This document shows, in pieces, positions 6,301 through 16,900 of a stretch of 28,042 bases of DNA. The notes beneath the pieces were generated by a model that did not search any database, was not told where the DNA came from, and saw only the letters and a program-made list of their open reading frames with translations. The DNA is taken from positions 1-28,042 of the IMG/VR virus record IMGVR_UViG_3300008107_000342. The stretch is one strand, 5' to 3'. Position 1 is the stretch's first letter, and every line of letters begins with the position of its first letter. A program made the position numbers and the translations under genes. Source of the DNA: a virus.

Positions 6301-6693
6301 ATGGCTACATCAAATGGATTCCAAGTCAGCGGCAAGATCGCTGAGATTCACCCTGAGAAGCAATTCGGGAAACTCACCAAACAGGACTTCGTCATCGACT
6401 TCAATGACGGCAAGTACGACCAGACCCTTCGGTTTGAGTTGATTGGCGACCGTGTGTCGCAGCTTGAGAACCTTGAAAGCGGGGACGAGGTGACGGTTCA
6501 CTTCAATCTTCGCGGACATCGGAACGCAAACACCGGAGTTGTCTACAACAACCTCACAGCATGGCGCATTGACACTGGTGCGCCGAAGCAGAAGCAGCGT
6601 CACCAGAAACCGCTTCCGCAGAAGAGCCGTGGTCCGCAGCCTACCGGGGACTGGTCACCGGGCCGTGGCGATGAAGATGAAATTGAATTCTGA
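6301..6693 (+). CDS. Single-stranded DNA-binding-like protein (DUF3127 type)
   Basis: The 130-residue protein has an OB-fold-like domain (residues 6-92) with GKIAEIHPEKQFGKLTKQDF, LRFELIGDRVSQLENL, GDEVTVHFNLRG and NNLTAWRID. This order matches the DUF3127 family, which is related to SSB and best known from Bacteroidota. It then has a Lys/Gln/Pro-rich flexible linker and an acidic tail ending DEDEIEF. That tail mimics the SSB C-terminal tip (DDDIPF) that recruits replication and repair partners. It likely coats single-stranded DNA made by the helicase and exonuclease. The leader before ATG 6301 is nearly pure A with no Shine-Dalgarno sequence. Confidence 0.82.
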   Translation: MATSNGFQVSGKIAEIHPEKQFGKLTKQDFVIDFNDGKYDQTLRFELIGDRVSQLENLESGDEVTVHFNLRGHRNANTGVVYNNLTAWRIDTGAPKQKQRHQKPLPQKSRGPQPTGDWSPGRGDEDEIEF

Positions 6694-6701
6694 TCCAAAC
6701 C

Positions 6702-6974
6702 ATGAATGCAATTGAAATCCTCGAGAATGCCGTTGGTCACATGAAGGACCGGGCGGAACAGTACGACGCTCCCGATGGTGAGCGGTCTATCGAAAAGACT
6801 GTCGATATGTTCAATGCGCTGACAGGGCATCGGCTCACTCATGAAGATGGCTGGGTGTTTATGGCATTTCTGAAGATGGTCCGGTCCCGCCAAGGTCAAT
6901 TCAAGGCGGACAACTACGAGGACGGTGCAGCGTATTTTGCGCTCGCCGGGGAAGCGGCATCCCGTGAGACGTAA
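6702..6974 (+). CDS. Conserved phage protein, DUF6378-like (90 aa)
   Basis: The sequence contains MKDRAEQYDAPDGERSIEKT, FNALTGHRLTHEDGWVFM, LKMVRSRQGQF and DNYEDGAAYFALAGEAA. This pattern is widespread in phage genomes and, as I recall it, is annotated as DUF6378. The helical fold with conserved Glu/Asp residues recalls MazG-like all-alpha nucleotide pyrophosphohydrolases, but that link is an inference. It follows the SSB-like gene by 8 bases. The family name is moderately sure; the activity is not. Confidence 0.7.
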   Translation: MNAIEILENAVGHMKDRAEQYDAPDGERSIEKTVDMFNALTGHRLTHEDGWVFMAFLKMVRSRQGQFKADNYEDGAAYFALAGEAASRET

Positions 6975-6993
6975 GGAGGAACTGGCAAGGTGC

Positions 6994-7266
6994 ATGGATA
7001 GGCGACCGGATACAGGGGTCGTGGTTCATGTCCTTGTCGCAGTGGACGGAGAATCCGGGAGGCTCGGAGTCACCGACAAAGTCCAGTATCCCGCTGAACC
7101 TCATGAGGTCAGACTGGTCATGCTGGATGACAAGTCGGTGAAACTGGTTCCTTGGTGCGCCTGTGCGAGAGTGAAAAGAAATCTCTCGACAGGACCAGCG
7201 AAGAAGCGTAAGAAGAAAAAGAAAAAGAAGAAGTCAGAAGAATGGTCGGACAGAAGTAAACCGTGA
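6994..7266 (+). CDS. Small protein with poly-lysine tail (90 aa)
   Basis: I chose ATG 6994; an in-frame GTG at 6964 that overlaps the previous gene is possible. The body (VVVHVLVAVDGESGRLGVTD, VRLVMLDDKSVKLVPWCACA) looks like a small beta fold. The end, about residues 71-83, is KKRKKKKKKKKS, with eight consecutive Lys, followed by SEEWSDRSKP. Such a tail would bind nucleic acid without sequence preference. A perfect aaggagg lies at 6973-6979, the only one before a rightward gene, but it is 14 bases from ATG 6994, too far for normal use. This is the last rightward gene before the terminator region. Function unknown. Confidence 0.65.
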   Translation: MDRRPDTGVVVHVLVAVDGESGRLGVTDKVQYPAEPHEVRLVMLDDKSVKLVPWCACARVKRNLSTGPAKKRKKKKKKKKSEEWSDRSKP

Positions 7267-7328
7267 GAGCTTGCGAAGTGTGCCGGGTTTTGTATTGGTT
7301 CCCGGTGCTGTCGGTTCATCGGATCACC

Positions 7329-7358
7329 GCTGAATGGTCTGCGATCCACGGATTCAGC
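7329..7358. terminator. Hairpin in the convergence region
   Basis: gctgaat (7329-7335) and attcagc (7352-7358) are perfect inverse complements with a 16-base loop, immediately before the stronger hairpin at 7361. A further ccggg/cccgg pair lies at 7283-7305. Together they make 7283-7399 a highly structured stretch between the two convergent gene blocks. No open frame here looks like a gene. Confidence 0.45.
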
Positions 7359-7360
7359 AA

Positions 7361-7399
7361 CAAACCCCCAGTCAACCATCTCGGTCGGCTGGGGGTTTG
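7361..7399. terminator. Bidirectional transcription terminator
   Basis: caaacccccag (7361-7371) and ctgggggtttg (7389-7399) form a perfect 11-bp stem with a 17-base loop. It lies between the last rightward gene (stop 7266) and the end of the leftward block (stop 7420). The outer stem supplies a short U-run in both directions (tttg and then cctttgg on +; tttg then ttgctg on -). Position and symmetry make this the natural end of both convergent transcripts. Confidence 0.8.
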
Positions 7400-7419
7400 C
7401 CTTTGGTGGTTCTGGTGGT

Positions 7420-7929
7420 TCAGGCTGTCTTCTTCGGTCTGCCACGCTTCTTCGCTGGAGCAGGAGCCTGCTCTTCCGCGACCGGGACAGGTGCTGGCTG
7501 CACTGGAGCAGGAGGTGGCGGCGAGTACTCCGGTGCCGGGGTGAACGCCGAAGGAATCGCTTCCGGTCTGCCAGTGGTGACCAGCGTGGCTCCAGCCATT
7601 CCATACACCGGATGCGGCGGAAGTTCTTGGACAGGCTCAGGACGCACAGGAACTGGCGCAGGAGCAGGCTGTGGTGGTGGCGGCGTAACCGGAGGCGCAA
7701 TGTACTGAGCGGCGTCAGACGCAGCCTTGGCGGCTTGAAGCATGCGATCCTGGTATGCAGCCAGAGAAACCTGCACTGCCGGAATGATATGGTTCCCCAT
7801 GCTCATGCCGGATACCACTGAGGTCAGCGGGATCTGGTGCTTGGTTCCAACGTACTGCGCCACGGCAGTGATGGTTGCGTTGATGATCGCCATCTCTGGC
7901 GTATCTTTTGTGATGTCGATGGTGGTCAT
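7420..7929 (-). CDS. Pro/Ala-rich protein with C-terminal AT-hook (169 aa)
   Basis: Residues 1-80 form an Ala-rich helical domain (MAIINATITAVAQYVGTK, MLQAAKAASDAAQYI). Residues about 80-155 are a proline/alanine/valine low-complexity linker. The last residues are AKKRGRPKKTA, which contains the core RGRP AT-hook that binds the minor groove of AT-rich DNA. It is the last gene of the leftward operon, 15 bases after the giant gene, so it is probably expressed with the virion genes. It could coat or anchor DNA in the capsid, or travel with the injected proteins. No enzyme motif is seen and the role is inferred. Confidence 0.75.
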   Translation of the reverse strand: MTTIDITKDTPEMAIINATITAVAQYVGTKHQIPLTSVVSGMSMGNHIIPAVQVSLAAYQDRMLQAAKAASDAAQYIAPPVTPPPPQPAPAPVPVRPEPVQELPPHPVYGMAGATLVTTGRPEAIPSAFTPAPEYSPPPPAPVQPAPVPVAEEQAPAPAKKRGRPKKTA

Positions 7930-7944
7930 GAATCCGGACTACAA

Positions 7945-10900
7945 TTACCTGCGGATCGCGTCAAGGTAAGCCTCCAAGCGACCGTCATCATACTTGCGGT
8001 CGAACCTGCGGATCTTCCTCTCAGTGACATCTGATCCACGCCACGGTGGGATGTACTGGTTGGCGATTGCCCGCTCGTCACGTTGATCAAGTTTTACCTC
8101 TTCGCTTCGCATGATTGCAAGAATCTTCTTCTTGGCATCTCGCGGAGTCATGCCGCCAGCCTCCAGAAGGCTTGTTGCCGAGGAGAACATCTGCCCGAGT
8201 TCACGCATGATTTCGGCGTGGCGGGTCATGGCAAGTTTCGTGTCTGCAATCACATCTTCAGGCTCCACGTCATTGGCATCCCGAAGAGCCGACTGGTAGA
8301 GGGATCGGTTCACGATACGCAGGTCATCCTGGGCCTGCCGCATCTGAGCGAGGTACATCTCGTCGATCTTCTGGGTGCGGATGCTCTGACCAGTGAGCAT
8401 CGACAGGAGGACTGCATCCATCTTGTACTTGCTGCCATTCTCCTCGATCCCGTATGCAGCCTTGTACATCTTGATGGCATCACGAACGTCACCAGGATAC
8501 CCGGCAGCATTCATGTAGTACTTGATCCCCTTGGCGATCTTGACGTAGACACTGTCGTCCTTTTCCCAGATTGTCTTGTTCCGGACCCGGTCGAATCCAG
8601 AAAGCGCATTGGATGCAGCCTCGACTGCAATCTGCCTAGATGCGAAGTTACCAATGAAGTCAGACACGATCTGCATCGTAACCTCGACGGCAAGGATGTC
8701 GTCAGCGCTGGCTTTGTCGATTGCCTTTTTGGCAGAGATCACAATTTCATTCGACCATCCAAACGGAAGCTGGAACGAAACGTCAGCCCAGTCGATCTCG
8801 CCATTTGCGTATGCGCGTCCAGCCAGCACCTTATTCTGCGCCCACTCTGGCAGAAGTTTCCGGAGAGAATCAATCTGCGAACTGTCGAGCGTCACGCCTT
8901 CCTTCTCCTCGTCGTCCCCACCACCAACCATCCGCATGACAGCAACTGCGAGGAATTTTGCGACAATAGGGTATCCGATGTGACCAGTCAGTGCAGAGAC
9001 AAGACGCCTTGCGCCCCTGATTTTTTCTTTTTGATTAACTCCATTCTTCATTTCATCCAGCGCAATCCTGTAGGAGTTCATGGCAGTGCGGATGAACTCG
9101 GTTTTCGATGCAAGGAACGGAGAAAGGATCTTGCCCCATCCATTTTTGCGGAATTGATTCACGCCTTCCAGAACCCGAGAGTCAGATTGGATGGTGTCAT
9201 TGATGTTGTTCGCGGCCTTGATCTGAAGCTCCTTCGGGAGGTTCTGGAACATGCCGTTCTCTCCGCGCCACTCATTGAACTGAGCCTTGTCCTTGGCGTG
9301 GATCTTCGCCTGTTCCTCCATCTCACTGAGCCAGAACGTGATTTTTGTCACCGAGTCCATTGAGGAGTAGTACTCGGTACGATTCCCTGCTGTGGACTTG
9401 GCTGTCTGGACCAGGTAGTCCATGGCACCCTGCATGTCATCAGGGCGCATCCACGATGGCAGGAATCGTGCGAGTTTACCTCCAGTGATCGGCCTGCGGG
9501 TGAGTTCGTCCTCGTACCCGAGAAGCCTCGCCATGTCGTTCCGTTCGATGTTGTTGTCAGCGACACCGACATTGACTGCCCTGGTGTACAGATCTTGGAA
9601 CGCCTTGCGGTCGGATTCCTTTTCCGCCCTGCCAGTCACATCGGAAATGGTTCCGATTACACCGGAGACACCACCAAAAACCTTCGACCCAGGACCAGTA
9701 AACGAATAAAGCTGGAGCAGGCCAGAAAGAAGATTTTTGTTCCATTTCCAGAATACTGGATCGCCTTCCGTTCCACCCTTCACTCTCGGCACGGTGGCAA
9801 GGTGTTCAGCAATTGCTCCGGATGCGATGCCAAAGTTGGAAATCACTCTCGCCATTGTGATTGGATTGGCGAGATTCTGACCAGAGTTCATCCCCCACGA
9901 AGGGAATGACGCAAGGTTTCGGACTGCACCACGCATCAAGCCGGATGTCGCATTCCAGAGAGCAGCACCAACCATATATCCAATGGCTTTGAATGCATTG
10001 TTGGAAGGTTGATTGCCGGACCTGCGGATCTCCAGCGAGTTGTAGATGTTTCCGTCAATGTAAATATCAGCCAGTGGATTGTCCTCGTATCCTTCGTCTC
10101 CCTCGATGATGCGCTTGTAGCCTAGGTACTTGTTTGGGTTGCTGTCGTAGTCCTCCTTCTTTACGGCCCAGCCTTCTTCTAGTCCAAGTTTGGCAATATT
10201 TTCACGGAACACTGCATCCGCAATCAGTGATGCCTGTTTCGTGATCGTTTCGGTAACCCTCTGAACTGGTGACTCAGTCTCTCCCCAGAACTTCCGCATG
10301 TACGCCGGAATGTTGTCACGATGCATCAGGATCTCATCGTTCAGCTTCTGCCAGCTATCGGCTACACCCTTGCCGCCGGATCCGCTGACTGGCGCACCGA
10401 GGATGAAGTCCAGGTTCTTCTGGAAGTCCGAGTTGAGCGCTTCAATAAAGCTCTGCTTCTGATTGTTCCCGATGGACGTGCGCCACTTGATTCCAGATGT
10501 GTCCGGCTTGCCAGTTACACGGAGATTCTCGGATGTCTTGTACTGCCACCGGGCAAGATTCAAGGCATCACCCATTGAGATCAGCTTGTACTTCAGCAGC
10601 TTGATCCGGTCGATTGCGGAGTCGGTGATCAGTTTATCAAACGAATCCGGGTCATTGTAGGCATCACGCCCCATCTTCATGGCGGCAGCACGGATCTCTT
10701 TCTTCTTGGCACCAGTAGGAAGACCGAGGAGGGCAGGGTTGCTGACAAGGTAGTTGGCAATCCCACGGATGAACTCCATTCGGTACTGCGCCCGCCTGCG
10801 CTTCACCTCATTCTTTGCCCTGACCAGAATGTACTCGTCGCTCAGGTACAAGTACATGTCCATCTCCTTGTCCTTCCTGTCCTTCTTGTACATGGACTTC

Positions 10901-13900
10901 TCGTCCATGATCCGCATCTCATCACGGAGATCGCTGACCATGTCTGCGTTCTGCTCCGCAATGATGTCCTTTGCCCGCTTCTCAATGATCTTCCCGGTGA
11001 GGACGTTCACCAGCGGAGTGATCCGCTCACGCGCAATCTCACGATACTTCAGCGGTTTGCCGCCAACCATCTCGCCGCCGACCGTGGAGCGGTACGCCTC
11101 GTTGAGGAAGTTCACATAGTCCTCACGGTTCTTCGACTCAAAAGCCTCGTATGCACGGGTGACGTAGATCCCTTCCTGCGCTGAGAACACGATCCGCATC
11201 ATGCCGTCCTTCATCAGGTAGTCGATTCCGGCAATCTCCTTGGACCTGCCGTCGATAGCCGCCCTGGCTTCTTCAATCTCATTGAGGATGGAATCCGGCA
11301 GGAACATCTTGGCGTTCGCCTGAAGCGACAGGAACTTTTCCTTGTTCTCCAGCAGGAACTTGCGGTTCACTTCCTTGTACTTTTCCTCAAAGAGAGCCTT
11401 CAGGGAATCGTTGTACTTGAGCATCTCCTTCTGGAAGATCTCACGATTGTCCTTGAGCTTGTCGAGTTCCGCAGCAGTTCCGCCGGACTTGCGAATCTTC
11501 TCAATCAGGGCAGCGTTATCGCGGAGGTACTGCTCGGTGAGCTTATCGGTCTTCGCCTGAACGGCAGCGATGCCACGCTCGCGGATAGCTTCAAGCTCCT
11601 CCTCCTGCTTCGGAGTCAGCGACGGCATGCTGTTCCCAAGGGCAATGTTCATCAGTTCCTCCGGGGTGGCTACCATGAAGTCGGTGTACCCCATCTTCGC
11701 AGCAAAGGCATCAGCCTCGGCCCGAGACGCATACGGTCTGGTGAACGAAGGCTTTCCGCTGGAATCGGTCGTGAACACCCGGAAGTTCTTGGTGTCCTTC
11801 TCGGTCCTGCCAAAGACCTTCTCGATCTGCTTGCCGAGATTGTTGCCAAGGAAGCGTGCCGCGTTTGCTGCCGCCTTCTTCTCCTGCTCGTTCATGATCG
11901 CCACCTCAAGCCCAGCCTGAGTGAGGTTGCCTCTGGATCTGAACTTCGACGCAATCCATCCTGTCACTGCCATCCATCCGCTGGATGGGACCGCAACGTA
12001 TGTGCCTGGTGCCGGGGTGTAGCCTCGGGCGGTTGAGTAAAGGACAATCGCATCTTCCGGCGCAATGTTCTCGCTGCTGTATGGGGCAACGGCGGCGCGT
12101 TGCTCGGGTGTCAGCGCTTGCCTTGCCTGAACATCACGGGATTCGATTTCGCCTGCTGCACGCTGATACATTTTGAAAGCAGATGTCTTGTCATATTGGT
12201 TTACGGCAGATTTTATCTTGTTGGCTGCATCTACCCGTTCATCCCCCCATAAGGCGCGTGCTTCAGGCGTGTTTGGTATGCGATTGGCTTCTGCAAAAAC
12301 AGCTTTCATGCCAGTTTCGCTGGACCCCCTAGCGAACCCTTCAATCTGCTGAATTGCGTGCTGAATTTCATGTAGAACAGTAGATAGAGAATCCTGTTCA
12401 TTTTTAAAAGCATATATTGGGTTTAGTGAAATTCCATTAAAACTACGATCAAATGCGCCAATGGCAAATGGACTTGCCTCCATGTCGTCTGCATTAAACG
12501 ACACTGGCATAAACCTAAGTTCTGGGTACAGATCAAACAATTGATCATGCTTAAGAATGTAGCTGAGAGGAATTCTTCCTCGGCTTCTATTCTCCTCATT
12601 TAGATAAAACGAATAAACACCAAGATTTTCTTTCTTCTTTTCAGAATCAAACCTACGGCTAAAATCAATCAAGTCTTTGCCTTTAAGATTGTATGCTTTT
12701 TTCAATGCAAGCTCCATTGCGGATTGCTGTTTTGCCTGAAAAAATTCACGGACAATATCCTCCTGTGAGCTTCCGTCCTTTCTTTTCTGTCTGTATTCAG
12801 AAAGCCTAAGTTCCGCTTCATTATCAGGCACCTCCCATCGCATCTTACCGTCGTACTTTCCGGGGAACCATCCGGTCACAGCACGAATCTCCTCGCTTGT
12901 CTTGCCCGCCGCAGCCATTGCCTTTGCTGCATCCAGGGAATCCTGCATGAACACCCTGCGTTCTTCTGGCATATTCTCCAGCGACTTCTCGCCAGCGTAC
13001 ATCCCGAGGACAAACTGATTGTTCATTCCTTCGGCTACGCCTCCGTACATCACTGGAGGATACTCCTCAATAGGACCATCCCTCTGAATGACCGCATTGA
13101 ACGCCTCGTCCGGCATGGTCATCGCATCCAGCGCACGCAGGTACGGATCACCGAGAGCCTGCTTCAGCGTGTCAATGAAGTCCCGGATCAGGCGAGCAAT
13201 CTTGCCAAGGAATGTCGTTGGTCTTTCCTGCTTTCGACGAACCAGATCCGCCCCATTCTCAACAACCCATTCGTCAAGACGGAACAGGCGATAGTTCTCC
13301 TTGTCCCACTTGATTCCGCGAACCCGCTTCCCGTTATCAAGAGTCTCCCATTCCTTCCACGGGATTGAGTCCATCTCCTCTTTGGACAGCATCCTAGAGA
13401 GATCGTCGTACTGATCCTCATTCAAGTGCGTCCTTCCAATGAACGGAACGAACCACGGATTCTTGGCAATGTACTTCTTGACGGCTTTGACGTAATCAAC
13501 GCGCATCTTCTCAATTTCCTCATCGGGAATGAAGCGGGAGAGACCATGCCAGAATTCATGAACAGCAGTCCGGTCAATCTCATTCGGAGAAGAACCGAGA
13601 CCGTTCAGGGCCAAAGTCACAAGGGACTCCGTGAAATCGAATGTGCTGCTCTTCGGCTTCACGGACAACGAGATTCTCGTATCCTCCAGAGCCTTTTCCG
13701 ATACCGAGTTCACGAAGTCGGTGATTGGCTTGATTGCCTCTTTTGGAAGACGCCCGGAATTCCCGGCTGTGATGATCTGCTGGAGGATCGCTCCTTTGCC
13801 TCTGGCGTATGGTGCTTTTCTCCGCTCACTCTCAGCCTTGATCCGTCGTGTGAGTTCGGTGTTTGCGTTGATCGCCTCGTTCAGGGCAACAAATGGAGTG

Positions 13901-16900
13901 GACGCTTCGCCAGCCTTTGCTGCGCGGACAGCATCCACAAGATCAAACCTTCTGACACCATCAGGTGTCACCCCTCTCGCCTCGGACGCTGGAGAGACTA
14001 CTTGAATTGGAAGTGGATTTGGAAGGTTTTCATTTGTTGTTTTGATAAACTGGACACGAACATCAGAAGACGACCCTCCGCGAACTGGTGAAACATCAAA
14101 TCCATCACCAAGAACTTCAGATAAGTAGCTGATAAGTTCCTGCTGGGTGAATCCTTTTTGATATGTCAGAGTCTTTCCTTTTCTTTGAAGCCTTGACATT
14201 CCCCTGAAATCCTGAACTGGTTTTGAATTCAAGACATCAGTTCCTCTTGTTACAATCACAGCCCTACCTCCTTTATTTAGGAGATTTGCTATGTCTTTTA
14301 CAATGAAGTCTCTTGTCTGTGGGTCTACTACGTTAAGAACAAACGTATTGAGTATAGTGTCGTATTTTTTCTCAATCGCATCACCAACTCCAGCGGATCT
14401 ATCTCCTGAGTAAGTTGGCTTAAAGTCGCTCGGAGGAAATGGCTCATACGAATCAGCACCAAGGTCGGCGGACGCCGCGCCTTTACCATCTCCATAAACA
14501 AGCCCATTCTTGAAATCATCATTAGAGATTACTCCCGCTGATTTCAATCTTGAATGGATTGTCGTGCCTATTTGAGTTGCCTCTGGCCTTACGTTAAGTT
14601 CCTCAAAGATTTTTCGATTCATCTTTACTGAGCCATCATCAATCATTAATTGAGCCAACTCAGTATTTCCAGATTTCATTGCTGATATGTAATCAGAATC
14701 AGAAAAGCCGATCCCTCTCGCCTCGGACAGCATGATCCCGGTGGCTCCAAAGGCATCAGCCTTGGTTCCGAGATCCATCGCAAGAGGCTGCATCCCGTTG
14801 TCGGCAGCAAAGCGACTGGCATCCATCAGCGATCTCGCCACGCCAGTACGCACAGAATCACCCATGAGCGCAGGGAACAACAGGTCAGGCTTCTGGATCA
14901 CATCCGCAGCCAGCGGGTTGTCAGCGGCAAACCTCGACGCAAGAGCGGCACGCTGAGTCTGGAGACGAACGTCGTCCCCGTCCATCTCACTGACCGCTTC
15001 CTCGTTGATCACAAGGCCGATGCCATTGTACGCAATCGGATCCTTGACCCCAGGCTCAACGAAGACCTTGAGGTCAGGAGCGTAGAGCGCAAGCTGCTGG
15101 TCAATGATGCCTCTGGATTCGGAGAACCTGATGTCGGGAGATTCAGGGTTGAATCGCTGAGAGAGCGGGATGACGTTTCCTTGATCGTCGCGGGTGACGG
15201 GGTCGGCGGATTTGATTTGGGATGGTTTGAACGCAATAAAAGAATCCCCGTAACCTTCTGCTTCATTGCGATATACAATTCCGTCATATCCTTTCTGGAT
15301 CAAAAGATCACGCAACGCTTGGTTTTCGTCACGCGCATTGAAAACCACTTCATATTCCTCTTCAGAAATCTTAGCTCCGCGTTTGCGAGCCTCACGCATA
15401 ACGCTTTGGTAATTCCAAGTTCCTAAATCAGGCAAACGAAGTGGATTGGAAATATTAACCCAAAATCTAAAAGTTTCACCAAATGATTCAGCTTGCTGCT
15501 CTGTTCCAAGGTGAACGCCTAATTCAATCCCTTCAGATGGCATTGAGAATACATCAAAACCAATAGCTTCTTTTCCGCGCTCACTGGTTCCTTTTGAGGA
15601 TTCGTAAAGTCTTCGTGCTTCTCCGGCATCTTCAACTGTGATTCCATTTTCGGTAGCCATTCCATACTCTACCCATCTTTCAAATATGCTTGCCACAGAC
15701 GACCAATCACTGATGCCATATTTATCAGCGAGATCTTTAAGTTTTTCGCGGGCTGATGCATCTCCTTCAATGGATTTCCCTTCAATATATTTTGTAACTG
15801 TAGTTCCGTGCCAAAGTTCTCTTTGGAACTTAGCCGCCATCGCAGCCTGATCCACCAACCTCTGCGCCTCATCCATATCCCCGCGCTCTACCGCAGAGAG
15901 ATACTCCGCATCCATCTGAGGAGTGACACCTCGGGATTCGGACGCAGGCTTTCCAACCAACTCACCAAACTTCTCACGGTCAATGTTCGGCATCCGCACT
16001 GATCCCTTGTCGGCAGATCCAATGAGGCTGATGATGTCGTTGTATACATCCGTGGCAATGTCGGTCTGCCCGGTGAAGTACTTGGCAATCGAACGGACAA
16101 AGCGATCAAACAGTCCCAGCGGTTTGCCGTCCTTGCCGACTCCGCTCAGAAACTTCTGGAACGCCTTGCTGGTGGTCGCATGGGTTGCGAACTCACTCAG
16201 GCTGGAGAGACCGTAGACCACGTCGAAGAAGTCGTAGTCATTGAGCATTCTCGCCGCATTGACCAGTCCTCGCCAGTTGGTCAGATCCACATCCTTGCCC
16301 AGCTTGGACTTGATCAGATCCGCTGCCGCCTTCCTTGCGGAATCCATCTGCTTCTGAAGCGAATCCACCAATGCTTTCTGCGCCGGGGTGGCCGGATTGC
16401 TGATTGCCCTCTCGGTTCCAGCGTGAACCAGTTCATGCAGCAGCGTCTCGACGATGCCAGTTTCATGCGGTCCATCGAGGTTGAGGTAGACCGTTCCAGT
16501 CGCCGGGTCGAACCATCCGTTCTTGGATGGATCCACCGAGATCATCTGGACGGTCACATCGGTGCCTTGCAGAACCTTGAGTAGATCCTTGGCTACCTTC
16601 CTGTGCCTGCGGTTGCCGGACTTGGAGATCTTCTCCAGAGCGCCGAAGACAGATTCCTGGTTCCCATTGACCAACCCAAGGTCGCTGGCGATCCGGGTAA
16701 CACCTGCTTTGCGTGCTTCGGCTGGGGTGTACGGACGACCCGTGTACGCCGAAACGCTGAGATCGTCAGTGACGTTCGGATTCGGAGATCCGTCCTCTGT
16801 GGTTCCCGGCTTTCTTGAGAGTGACGCAGGGCCGTTTGTGGCAAACGCTTCCGGCGGATGGGTCTCATTGGATACCGCAAGCATGGAGCCAGAGTCTGTC

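Noticed and set aside
6973-6979. Perfect aaggagg as a ribosome binding site for the poly-Lys protein
   Set aside because: It is 14 bases from ATG 6994 and overlaps the previous stop; other genes do not use such sites, so it may be accidental.
7263-7544. Rightward frame starting GTG with a GTGA overlap after the poly-Lys gene
   Set aside because: It runs through the strong terminator and becomes antisense to the AT-hook gene, with no recognisable protein pattern.
7101-7700. Leftward 199-codon frame, very rich in Arg, Leu and Ser
   Set aside because: It crosses the terminator and overlaps the real AT-hook frame; its poly-Phe is the antisense of the Lys run.
8083-9363. Long rightward open frame of 426 codons opposite the giant gene
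   Set aside because: It lies wholly antisense to the membrane-interacting C-terminal region, is rich in His, Leu, Val and Arg as expected of a reverse-strand shadow, and shows no recognised motif.
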